NCBI RefSeq assembly: GCF_014898815.1
Contig: NW_026515473.1
Location: 248,001-312,000 of the forward strand
DNA from: Panonychus citri
Lineage: Eukaryota > Arthropoda > Arachnida > Trombidiformes > Tetranychidae
Length of the DNA stretch: 64,000 bases
Reading direction: 5' to 3'
In this document: positions 51,133 to 62,780 of the stretch, in pieces
Layout: every line of letters begins with the position of its first letter
How positions within the stretch are numbered: position 1 is the stretch's first letter
Made by a program: the position numbers and the translations under genes
The notes under the pieces: model-generated
What the model saw: only the letters and a program-made list of their open reading frames with translations
Told to the model about the DNA's origin: nothing
The model's database searches: none

Positions 51133-54088
51133 GATGTAATTAATGATTAAGAGGATTAGTTAGTGAAGATTCTGTTATTATAAATCAAATTTCATCATTT
51201 CTCCTCGTGGTAATTATCAGGTAAACGCTAAACCAATAAACCATAATAATTAGCCAATTAGTAATTGTATTTGTCAATTTTTATCCTCCAAAATGTGGAT
51301 CACAATTTAGTAAACATTGAAGAAATGACCAATTACAATAATAACAGTTGACCGGCAATCAATAAGTCACAATATAATTAAAAGTTAATTCTCATTAATA
51401 ATCTTAAATCATATTTAACTAAATTGATTATTTGAGCTCATCATTGAGATGTTCACCTTAACATGATTGTTTAGTTGTGTTAGTAAACAATTTCTTACGA
51501 TAATGATAATATTTGTTATAAGAAATGATGAGGATGCTTTAGAGTAAGAATAATAAGGATGATAATGATGATGGTAAGAGAACATTTTTTTTCCTTTTCA
51601 TTAATTTTACTTAATAATAGTGTAGCTGTTATTTTATTCTTTGGATGTTAAGGTTTTTCGATTTTTTCTTTTTCGTCTTTATGTTCACTCTCTCTCTGTT
51701 TTAGGTCCTTTTTCTCATATGATCGAGTTGTTGTTATTTTTATTCTTGTCGTTGTTGTTGTTATTGTTTTAAGCATCTAAGGTAAAAAGGTATTAATAAT
51801 AATAATGTCATGACAAATGATTAGCTTAACATTGTAACGAAAATGTTTTCCTTCAATCTATTTGAAATTAACGAACCTTTCATTTTTGCTTCCTAATTTA
51901 GAGATCAACTTAAGCTAACGAAACATGTAAAAGATTATTCCAGGTTAGTGAGAAGAGATTATTTTGTAAATATAAAAGGTAAAGATGATGATGATTTTCG
52001 GGTTGGAAAAAGGTTGAAGATGAAGCAAAAATTAAAAGGAAAGACAAGAAGATGATGGAAATGATAATGTTGTTGTTGACGATGATGATTATGATGTGGA
52101 TGATTGAGTCACCTGAGTGTTTGTTGTCTTTTCACTTTGCAAATTTGATGGATCAATGTAATCAAAAAACTTGATTGCGAGTTGGAATTTCGTAAATTAT
52201 TATCATCATGTTATCCTGTTTACTTTTACAAAATACACAAAGATGATGATTTACAATCAATGTAACAGAATATTTGATTTTCTTTACTTCAAATCAATTG
52301 ATTGCGGTCACTTTTTTAGAGTAAACAATAATTTTTCAATCTCTCAGGCAACTCATGTAAACATTCAAGAAAATTTATCATGTGAAATAAACAGTAACTA
52401 TTTCTCAAGTTAATCAAAATTTATATAATATAAAGATGAAAATTTTACATGTAAACATGATTTTGTCTCTATGGTGAAAGTTGAATTTCTTTGACCATTC
52501 AAATAACAAAATCTAATGTTGGTCATTTCCTTTTGTTATCAATTTTTTTTGGGTTTCAATTGTTGATAAGTTGTTGGTGATGTTTAAATTGGTGTGAAAA
52601 AAAGTATAACAAAACAAAATTTACTGTTAACATTGTTGATTTCAATGAGAATGAAAAAAAGATTTCAAGATATTGATGATGATAATTTAACAAAAGTGAT
52701 ATCAATAAGATGAAAAGGAGAACAAATTTTGACTCTATCTGAAGAAGAAGATAAAAAGACGAGGAAGACAAAGATGATGATGAAAAAGAGTGAAGATAGT
52801 CAGAGATATTGAAGGCAGTATGTACTGTGAATATGACAAAAGATAAACCAATGACTTCAATGAATGTCTTTTCAGTTGAGTTCAGTTGTTTGGATTTCAC
52901 TTGGTATCAGATATGATGATCAATGATGATGAGGATAAAATAAGAAAGTTTTACTTGTTTGAATACCATGAAAAAAGAAATGAGGTAACTTTGTCTCTAC
53001 GAGTCAACATAGAGAAATTGAAAGAAGAGAAAAATACAATTTTCCAAAGGGAGATGAGTGGGAGAAGAAAATTCCCAGCATCTTCTAAGCAGAATGCGCA
53101 TGGATTTTCAATACAACCACTGAGTTTATATTCACCAACAAGGAAAATTCTGATGAATAGTTTTCTATTTTCAAACTTTTTCCATCAACTAATTCAGCAC
53201 AAGCGCGTCTCAATTAATTATTGATCATCATGATAAAAGATGAAAAAAATTCCAAGATAAATTGAAAATTTTCTTTCATTGGGATAACACGGTAATTATT
53301 AATTCCATTTAAATCACAGCGTGATAATCGAATCTTAATTGTGATTAGAGTTGCGAAATTTTCTTCCCTGTAAAGGGAACTAAACGATTACAAATAATCT
53401 CAATAATTGTTGTTCCTTATTGTTCATTAATCATTTGAAATAAGATTAATTATCTTTCTCATCCTAATGTACAATCACAATTGAATGGATTGTTTATCAT
53501 TTGGTAATCCACTGAATTGAATTGATTGCTGATTGATTAACTATAACAGCAATTAAAAGTTAACTTTTTTTACTCCTTCTTTTTCATTTCATCTAATTAG
53601 CTAATTATTCATAATTATTAACTAAGATTGTCTATTCATTTACATTGTAACAGTTTGAACAATTTATTATATGAAAATCAAGTTCATTGGACTAACTGAT
53701 CACCATGATGATTACTCAGTGAATTTAATTTGATTAACATTGGTAATTAATCACAATCAACATAAGGGATAAGGGTTTTGATTATCAAGGTTACTATTTT
53801 ACTAAATGATTTTCAATCTTAATCATAATATTGAACAATTTTCCTAATTAATTTATGGATTCAGATAGTAATCAGATTAAAATTGCTAACAGATGAAAAG
53901 AGAGAGAGAGAGAGTGAGAGTGAGAGCTTAATCGTAATAGTGATTTAAACCCACAACAATTAGTAATTAATCTTACATTAAAGTGTTAACAGATAACCTT
54001 AAACTTAGTGATTAACCTCAACACAATCAAGTTAAACAATCAATCTTAATCAAATTGCAAAAGTAAACAAAAAAAAACAATCAACAAA
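51133..54088. other. Divergent intergenic region between neuroligin and the astacin gene
   Basis: About 3 kb between two genes transcribed away from each other, so both promoters should lie here. I see no convincing TATA box. Open frames at 52171-52413, 52556-52900 and 52886-53224 have no recognisable similarity and biased composition. A short (GA)n tract lies at about 53898-53924. Confidence 0.6.
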
Positions 54089-54136
54089 ATGATGTCCAAA
54101 TGGTTAACAACAATCTGGATCAGTTTAATTACTCAG
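54089..54136 (+). CDS. Astacin exon 1 (signal peptide)
   Basis: A 48-nt exon starting ATGATG and ending ACTCAG|GTAACG, phase 0. It encodes a short hydrophobic leader. Confidence 0.7.
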
Positions 54137-57100
54137 GTAACGATTGAAATTTATATATTACCTTTTCATTTGAGATTTGCCTTGTTTTTTACATGTTTCA
54201 CCAGAATTATTCAGAATAAGAAACAATAATTCATGTAACATGAGATAAAATTGAACCAGGATTACAAAATAAACGCAAAGTGAAAATAATAATATGATTG
54301 AGGCAAAAGAGATAAAGCAAAAAGATGATAACATGAAATTCAGGGTGAAATTCATGATACCATGAATAGATGAAATGTGAATTGAAGGTTAAACAGTAAA
54401 AAGATATTGTAATTCACATTTTATTGTTTATAGTTATTATTGAATATTATTGGATAAAAGTTCAGAGATGAGATCAAAATCTTTAGCAATACAAACACAC
54501 ACACACACAAACAAACACAGAAAGAGAATCGATTCCAATAATAATAAAAACGATATTATTCTGAACCTTGAACAATCAGAACAACAGAAAAAAAATTTGA
54601 CATTTAGTGTTGAGCATTTTTTTATGTCTTCTATTGACAATTTTGTTTTCTTTTTATACTAGAACATTTTTTTACCCTCTGTACCCATGTAACATCTTCA
54701 TCTTCATCATCATCATCATCATAACGGAGACGAGAAAGTGATGTTACATATTGAAAACTAGTTAGCTCTTGGTTGAAGGAGATTGAGAAGAAAAAAGTTC
54801 TCAGATGATGAAATGATTCAATGGTATTCAGAGTGATGAAGAAGCAAGAAAGAGATGAAATAATATCTGTCTCACTTTTTCACCATGATAATGGGTTAAA
54901 AATGGCACATGAAATAGTAATGGAGGAGATAAAGATTCCAATTTTCTGAATGTATCATTCAGACACCTAGAAAGAAAGTGATTAGTTTGATTATCGACAA
55001 ACAATTTAAATCTCATCAAAAAAATTGATTATTACAAATACAAAATATAATGTAATTGACAGATATTCATCAATTTAACTTTAAACATTGTTGATAAATC
55101 AACACTGTAATTGACAAGTTATTAACTTGAACAGGTGAAGATTTTTTATTCATGAATTATAACCTGAATAAACTGATAAGGAAATAATTTATCATGAAAA
55201 TTATTCAATAATATCATGAATATATTTCCAATGAACTGTAATGAATAAAAAGGTTCGAGTTTTTTTTTCATCTTCCCCCATTTGTTTACCATTGCAATTA
55301 TTTGATTCAACATCATCATCATCATCTTAATGTCAACATGGTGATGATGTTAAATCTCATGAGATAATTAATTGAAAGTTGATCAAATAGAATTTACTAA
55401 TTTATCAGAGTACAAATTTGCTCAATTCTAAATGGTTGATAAAGATTCTGAGTTGAAAGATAATTTCATCATGAACGAAATAAATAAAACTCTTCATGAT
55501 ATTAGAATACTTAATTCTTGATATATTATCAGCATCCTTTTCGTTATACAAATCATCATCGTCTTCATAATAAGAATTATCTACAATTTAGTTTGTTAAT
55601 CGTTGAAAATGATGAAAAGATTTGGATGACAAAGTTAATTAGTTGGATGTTAGTTACTTAATGATCCTTGCATTTGATTTTCGCTTTTCACTTAAATGTA
55701 ATTTATCACAAGGCTTGTTAATTGTTATAATGAATTAACAAAAAAAGTTAACTTTATATTGTTTCATCATCTTAATATTAAACTTTATCATCTAGTTAAT
55801 CAAAGTGATTACTTTTTTTTCATTTCTTGCTCCTGTTATCGCAATTGTCATACTAACAATTTATTAATACGCTCGTGTTGAAGATGAGCTGATTAACTAA
55901 TCATTTTATATTTACTTGATTGTTTTACAGTTAACATTAACCAATCAATATACAATTGATTCCCTTGATTACAATGAACCAGATAAATTGGATGCTTTGG
56001 TAAGTTGATTAACAATTAACAGTGAAAAATACCCTTGTAATGGTCAACAATTTAATCTAAATGATAAGAAAGGATTGATATTTAATTAACAATTAAATTA
56101 CGATCAATTTCCAGTACCAAATTCATTGTAATAAGACAATCAACGTAAAAATCTAATAGACAAAAGATTGTACAGTTTAAATTGTAAGGTTAAGTAAGTA
56201 ATTAGCTAGATGTTACAGTGATTATTATCATGCTGATTAAGAGATAGATTTCATTGGATTGATCAGAATAATTTGCTGATTGTTAACAATGTTTCAAATT
56301 GAATACTCTAATTGAACACTTACCCCATGATGATTTCAAGTTGAAGTTCCGGCTTCAGGAAATGAACTTTTCAGACAAAGTAAATACCTTACCATGTTGA
56401 TCTATCGATTTTAAATTAATCAGTAACCAATCAATACAATCCTTTTTACACAAATCACTGCGTAACTGTTTTATCGTTAAGATTAAATTGATATGATCGA
56501 TTTCGATACTTTGAACAAATTAGCGATTTCTTGTTTAACTGGGCCACTTTTACTGTCGATAGTTGAACATGTTCGGTGGTGGTAATCCAAAGGAGACTCA
56601 TGAAGGTTATCAAATTGTTGACGGTGATGTTGTGGTTCCCTTTAACAAGGAGGAAGCAAATGAAATTCTTGATGGTCGCAAGGCCATTCCCGATCCGGTA
56701 CTTTATTGGCCTTCAGGTCAAATACCATATACTTTCCATTATTGTAAGTTAATTGTTAATTTCAACAACGAAATTGAGAGAATGAACTTTGTCACCTTCT
56801 CTCACTATCTTGTTATCAGAAAATACTTTACAATTTGACGTTTGAAAGTTAAACCATTAATCAATTGACAATTAGGTTTACATTGAATAGTAAAAGTTTG
56901 ATAGATTGTTATTTGAACAAATAAAACACCAAAATAATCACAACAAAATCAAGACAATTAATTAACCATGGAACTCGTCAGCAATAGTAATTGCTGATAA
57001 ATAGCAAGGGGGCAAAAAAGTAGAAGCAAATTTACCATTGATTTACATCACAAAGAGATTCATCTATTCAATTACAATTAGATTATCATGATTAATGAGT

Positions 57101-57363
57101 GTTGACTTTTTTTTATGTTTTCCAAATCATTAATTAATTAATTCAATTAACTAGCTGTTAACGATAATGAGAAACGGGCAATTTTAACGGGAATGAGACA
57201 TTGGGAAAATGAAACTTGTATCAAATTTCGTGAGGCAACATCCAAAGATTATTTCCTGATTCGATTTCGAACTGACCAACCAGGATGTTGGTCATTAGTT
57301 GGACGACAATTTTCACGTTATCAAAAAGGACAAGACGTTTCAATCGGTAAAGGATGTGCTCAG
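54089..57363 (+). CDS. Astacin-family (M12A) secreted metalloprotease, 5' part
   Basis: Astacins are zinc endopeptidases made as secreted zymogens. Four exons, 54089-54136, 55931-55999, 56563-56743 and 57155-57363, join in phase and give about 169 residues. The start MMSKWLTTIWISLITQ is a short signal peptide. The propeptide follows, with VDGDVVVP probably carrying the inhibitory Asp found in astacin propeptides. Maturation should fall near RKAIPDPVLYWPSGQIPYTF. The catalytic domain begins PYTFHYSVND, then MRHWENETCIKF, GCWSLVG and VSIGKGCAQ, each matching the family up to just before the HExxHxxGxxH zinc site. I found no exon with that motif in the remaining 6.6 kb, so the gene either continues past the right edge or is truncated. 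Confidence 0.85.
54137..55930 (+). other. Astacin intron 1
   Basis: A 1.8-kb AT-rich intron with a short (CA)n run at about 54492-54507, one AAAAAGTTCT copy at 54792 and a TCATCA run near 55313-55328. It holds no other gene. Confidence 0.65.
55931..55999 (+). CDS. Astacin exon 2 (propeptide)
   Basis: A 69-nt exon, phase 0, with acceptor TGTTTTACAG|TTA and donor TTG|GTAAGT. It encodes LTLTNQYTIDSLDYNEPDKL. Confidence 0.75.
56000..56562 (+). other. Astacin intron 2
   Basis: A 563-bp AT-rich intron ending GTCGATAG. I see nothing else in it. Confidence 0.7.
56563..56743 (+). CDS. Astacin exon 3 (propeptide end and start of catalytic domain)
   Basis: A 181-nt exon after ATAG, phase 0 start and phase 1 end (TATT|GTAAGT). 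It encodes ETHEGYQIVDGDVVVP and YWPSGQIPYTF. Confidence 0.9.
56744..57154 (+). other. Astacin intron 3
   Basis: A 411-bp AT-rich intron ending TTAACTAG. I see nothing else in it. Confidence 0.7.
57155..57363 (+). CDS. Astacin exon 4 (catalytic domain up to SIGKGCAQ)
   Basis: A 209-nt exon after TTAACTAG, completing a Ser codon and ending GCTCAG|GTAAAT, phase 0. ENETCIKF and PGCWSLVGR carry family cysteines. Confidence 0.93.
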
Positions 57364-60300
57364 GTAAATCTAATCAATCTTAATCATTGAAACTTTAATT
57401 AACCAAAAAATTGCCATCTAATGTCGTTAATTCAATCAGTTGATTGTTGAAACAATGGTATTTGTTAATTGTTTAAATCTATTTTTTTTTCGTTGCCTTC
57501 ATGTCAAAAGTAACGGTGTCAACGGATGATTGATTATCATCATCATTATCACCATAATCATCATGTTAATGCCTTAGGTGTGAAAGGCAATGTAAAAACA
57601 ATGAAACAACAATAATAACAAAAGAGATGATAAAAATAATGATGATGAAAATGATAACCAACAAAAAATAGTAACAAACATCAATCAATTAAAATATTAA
57701 CATTATTATAATATAATAATTCATATTATATAATAATAATGATGTGATTGAAATGACACTTTTTAAAATCAACTGAAAAGATTAAACAAAATCAGCTGAT
57801 AATCAATTTAATCTGATAGCAAATATTTACAATGAAGAGACAAACTAATCTTTAGGATAAGTTGTAAAAGCAAATTAAATTATCAATTTGTCTTGATTAT
57901 TGTAAAAACAGCAATTAGTTGAATATTATCGAGAGAGAGAGAGAGAGAAAGTTAATCACAATCAGGACAATAATTTTCATCACCAATCTCTGTGTTTACC
58001 TACGAAGTGATAAATCAAATGTTCGTGTTTATCTTTCCCATGATTGGTGAGATATAATGATTCCTCGTGATGAAGATGAAGTAAGAAAAGATAACTTTCA
58101 GAACAAAAATCGAGAGAGAAATTTAATCTCACTCTTTATCTTTATTGGTGAGATAATCATAATAATCTACACTTTTAATACTCTACTTTTTACATTCTCT
58201 GATTCTGTCATCGATAGATGATAAGAAAATTTCGTTCTTTTTATTATCCATCAACAACATCATTCTCATCATAATCATCTGTTCTCATCTTCCTTATCAT
58301 CTATTGTCATAATCATCACCATGTTTTGATTCTTTTTCACCAACATCATCTTTCTGGTGCTTCGCTTTCATTACTAGAGATTCATATTGTTCATTTCAGT
58401 CACTTTTTCATCATTCTACTCATTGTTATCATAATCTGATCATCATATCATTGATACTCATCATCTTTCGCATACTTTTTAGTAATATCAACACAACTAT
58501 CATCATATTCACAGTATAACATCATTATCATCAACATCATTCTTACAACAACAAACTTGTCTTGACCATTCGCATGCTATTATTATCGGAAAAAAACATT
58601 ACATCAACAATCATTCTGCTTGCTCTGCAACTAATTTTTCATATACTAATAACTATCTTTCAATGAGTTGATTTATATTGTCTTAAAATTGTGATTCAAG
58701 TATTCAAAATGTATTTAAAGTTTCATCATCAAGATTCATTCAATTACAAATGAATAAACTATTCATCTGGACAATAGAATAAGCTTTTCGTTCAAGTGTT
58801 AGGAATAGCTTGAGGCAATAATAGAGCTATATGTAATTTGGGGATATGTTTCAAGTGGAAGCAAAAGTTTCCATGGAAATTTTTACTTCTTATTCTTAGA
58901 TAGAACCTACTATTGAAATTTCATCATGAAAATAGTACAAATAACAATAAGGTGTTAAGATGATGGTCTAGATTGCCTTGAGGAATAAAAGTATTACTAT
59001 TCTTTGAATGGGCAACACAAGTAAATCGTAACTATTAATACCATGATTACAGTTATTTCTCATTGAAGGGTGAAAGAAATGCTCAGGGTTAAAGTTAAGA
59101 GAGAATACAGACAATAGAAACAAAAAGAAAGAGAGAAAGAGAGAAAGAGAGTGACATGAATAAGTAATCTATTCTGTAAATGAGTGAACAGACAAACGAA
59201 AATGATTCTAATCATTGTATTAAAATTTCAATTATTAAATTAGCTTCAAATTTGGTAACAATTAAAAAGGTCAAAGGTTGTGAATCAATGAGAGTCTCGA
59301 AACAGAAAAAGCTTACAAAAGTTTCAAGTAAGATAAAAGTTCATCATTCTAATGAATTCACCATGAAAGGGAAAGAGAAAAATCTTCCGTTGGTGAAAAG
59401 GATTGACTTAAATTGTGACTTAAAATATGAACCATGAAATCTTGACTCTCTGAATCATTTTGCTTCAATCAACCAGAATTGGAACCGAGCTGAATTATCT
59501 GTAATAACTTTTTATTAATAGTTCGAAACAGTTTTGTTAAGTTTATTTTCACCTTTATCACCATCTCTCTTTCTTCATCATCTTCTTATATCCTTTCGTC
59601 TTTTTTTCATTCTTTCCTCGATTATTAGAACTATTTTTTTGTTCGACATCGATACTTTTAAAAGTCTCATCACGTTCTTTTCTTTACTTTTCTTTTCGTT
59701 TTTTTCTCCTCTTACTTTTCTCATCTTCTTTATTCATCCTCTTTTTTGCACCAATAAAGCCAATAAGAGAAACATGATCAATTCAAAATTCAAAGTTCAG
59801 ACATGAGACAGAATTGGAATAAAAAAGATTCTTCAAATAAAAACTAAGTCTCTCTAAGTTTATTAATATAACAATCGTTATCATGTACTTTGCATCAACA
59901 GAATTTACTTCAACAGTTATTGTATTATTTTGAAAGAACGATAAATTATCTTGAATTTCTCAAAGGGCATGAACTAATTTCAAATTATCAATCAACCAAC
60001 TCACTTTTTCTTGATTACAATTAGAGACTCAAAATTTTACAATGCATTAGTTTAAATCTTGAGGTTCTATTAGTTTTCCTATTGAAGTTCATGAGATAAT
60101 CGCATTGATAATTTAGGTTCAAAAACTACAATTAACGAGAATTCTCATTGTATCATTTGAATTGTGGATTTCATGAGACAATCATGTCCCCTCGTTGTTG
60201 CTCTATTGATACGTTTGGTGATAAACCCCATAGGTATCATCAATGTTTCTTAATAGGAGTTACTCAGCTTATCAATATCAAGAATCATTATGGTTTAATT

Positions 60301-61809
60301 CATGGTTACGTTGTTTTAATCTGAATAAAGGGAGTTAATATCAACACTGAATTCAGATAAGATGTTATATTATCATGATGATATAATCATGCAGAGAGAA
60401 AGAGTTAACAAGTCAACGAGAGTAAAAAACCGTAGGAAATTTAGATTTAACTTGAAAATCGTAATGTACTTTGATATGTAAATTAAGATGAGAGGAAAGA
60501 GGTAAAGATGGAGAGAGAGTGGAAGAAGAAGCTTCAAGTTGATTGTTCTTTTTGTAGAAAGTGAAAAGAACAAAATTTACAGAAAAATAAATAGAACCCT
60601 AGAGACAGAATAAGAAGATATTCTCTCTGTGAATTTTGTCTCTCACAAATCATCATCATCATCAGTTTTCTTGTTCATCTTTGTTTCCTGGAACCAGAAA
60701 ACTTGACTTGTGAATATAATAATAAATGTATTCACAATGAGAGATAACAATGAAAGTGTATTTGGTTTGGTTGGTAAACTCAATGATAGTTAACAATGAT
60801 GATAACAATACAATTGTCAGAATTGAAATGTTAATAATGATAACGATAAGACAACATGATCATCATTATCATCATGGAAATGAACAAAGAGACACTTTGA
60901 AAACCTATTATTGGCTTATTGCTTTCTATGGGTTTTCACTTATAATCTATCAACTATTTTACTCTCTCTCTCTCTCTGATTACAATGTTAATTTTTTAAC
61001 CATTAACAGATAGAAAAAAATATTATTACCACAATTAAATTGTATCTTATCACTTACAATTAGTTAAACCATCGTTAAATTGATTTATCAACTTTAATCA
61101 TTGTCAAGTTCATGAATCAATTAACTTAATGGACAAAATTTCACATGTATTCAAAATTTAGATGATTATGTTAGTTAAATACATCTCATTGTTTTTATCA
61201 AAGATTAAGGTACTTTTAATCGTCAACAATTTACTAATTGTCTTTTTGCTATGATTGCTTGTTAATCACTACAAAGGAATATAAATTGCTGACTTTTAAT
61301 GTTTGTTTAGGTTAATTGCTTTCTCAATCATAATTATATAAAAGATTGATAAATACCTCATGAATTTTGATTAGCATGTAAATCCCTTTGGTATTAAAGG
61401 TGAAGGTTATCACAATTAGATAAAAATATCATCATAATAATGGTTGATGAGATGATATTGTTCACCACCATTGACATTGTGTTTTTTTCCCAGTGTGTCA
61501 AACAAAATTTCTCGTAATTAGAGTAATTAACGACGTCATTGTTATAGTATACATCGAAATAGAGCCAGATTCATTTGCATACATTTTCTGAATGAAAAAT
61601 GATTTTTTGATTTTATCTGTGGTGTGGAAAAAGAGAGAGAAATTGACCATAAAGATGGACTTGAGTTAGTTATTTAATCAAGAAAAAAAGATTTTCAAGT
61701 TAATGAATGAAGAGATTTTAGCTTTAGTTCAAATCCTCTAGATTTTTTTACGAGTTCTAACATGTACACTAACCTTTTCACCGGTATAACCTCTTGGACA
61801 TGTCTTTTA
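57364..61809. other. Region downstream of astacin exon 4 without a recognisable gene
   Basis: AT-rich sequence with a (GA)n run at about 57931-57949, many TCATCA stretches (58240-58560) and GAAA/GAGA runs at 59121-59150. Open frames at 59180-59437, 59534-59806 and 60750-61013 are low-complexity and unrecognised. I searched for an HExxH exon by looking for CATGAA/CACGA in context and found none. Confidence 0.6.
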
Positions 61810-62632
61810 TTAAATCCATTGAATTTCATGACATTTATATCTTTCATGATTCTTGTCCTCATCTTGATTACACTGTATTAACCTCAACGGAAGGGGCTCA
61901 TTATAAATCATGTATTATTGATGTCTTTTTGTTGTTCCTTTAGTAGTTTATCCTTTTTTTCACCAACTTTAAAAACAGTTTCTCATGTGTCCATTTATAT
62001 TGAATTGGGAACTTTAATATAATATCGAAAGTTAAGATTGATCTGTGGGATATAAGAAAAAGAGAAGAAAAATTTGCTGATTGAATTGCAATTTGTAAAG
62101 ATAATATTTCAAATTCATTGATTTGTTGAGTATTTGATATACTTACCTTGAAAATTGTTACACAATTATTAAGCAATTTGATTTCATAGTAAACGTAAGT
62201 TTCCTGTTGATAAACCAGAACTTTTTTGATAACTTTTTCCCATTCAAAAAGTAAATGATGATATGATTAGTGTATTAAATGAATGAATATTATGCCTGAA
62301 AATAAAAGATGTGAACGTATTGAAAATTGATATTAATGTTTTGCTGTATTGTTATGGAAAAACAAACTATCCTGTCGCTACTTTCAATCAATCAATTTCA
62401 TGAGTCTAGTAAAGTGTTTACAAGTTTCATCAATCAAACAACAATCAGCTATATATAATCAGTTGATTGTTGTTATCAACAGAGAAACAGTTTGAGGTGA
62501 TAAAGTATCACTAAAAATAATAAACGAATCAATAGATAATATTCAGAATTTTGTCTAATGTAAGTGTATCTAAAGGTATTATGTTGAGTATTACAAGTAA
62601 AAATTAGCAATTTAACTGAAGAAAATGCTATT

Positions 62633-62638
62633 TATAAA
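62633..62638 (+). promoter_or_regulatory. TATA box candidate within a perfect hairpin
   Basis: TATAAA at 62633-62638 is followed by TCAGAT, an initiator-like site, at about 62653 and by an ATG at 62679. The box overlaps the loop of a hairpin with 11-bp perfect arms (62623-62633 and 62640-62650). Confidence 0.3.
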
Positions 62639-62678
62639 CAAATAGCATTTATTCAGATAAGTAAATATTGACGAAGTC

Positions 62679-62780
62679 ATGAACTTGAAGTTCCAGTCAT
62701 TGCCTTATTTCTTGCTGATTATGTGTGTGATGATAAATGAATTTCAAATTGAATCAATTGAAATTTATTACCATTCAAAG
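62679..62780 (+). CDS. Possible first exon of a small secreted protein
   Basis: ATG at 62679 opens MNLKFQSLPYFLLIMCVM followed by INEFQIESIEIYYHSK, a credible signal peptide and a short mature start. The exon would end TCAAAG|GTAATA in phase 0 after 34 codons. A TATA-like box lies about 45 bp upstream. No family is recognised and the following exon is uncertain; reading on without splicing adds 34 more unremarkable codons. Confidence 0.3.

Noticed and set aside
52886..53224. 112-codon plus-strand open frame between neuroligin and astacin
   Set aside because: No recognisable domain, no signal peptide, Lys/Phe/Ser-rich; lengths like this arise by chance.
61767..61800. EGF-like string CPRGYTGEK on the minus strand, with GTTAGT after it
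   Set aside because: An in-frame stop lies a few codons upstream, only a 30-nt exon with a weak acceptor would be possible, and no matching EGF cysteines were found nearby.
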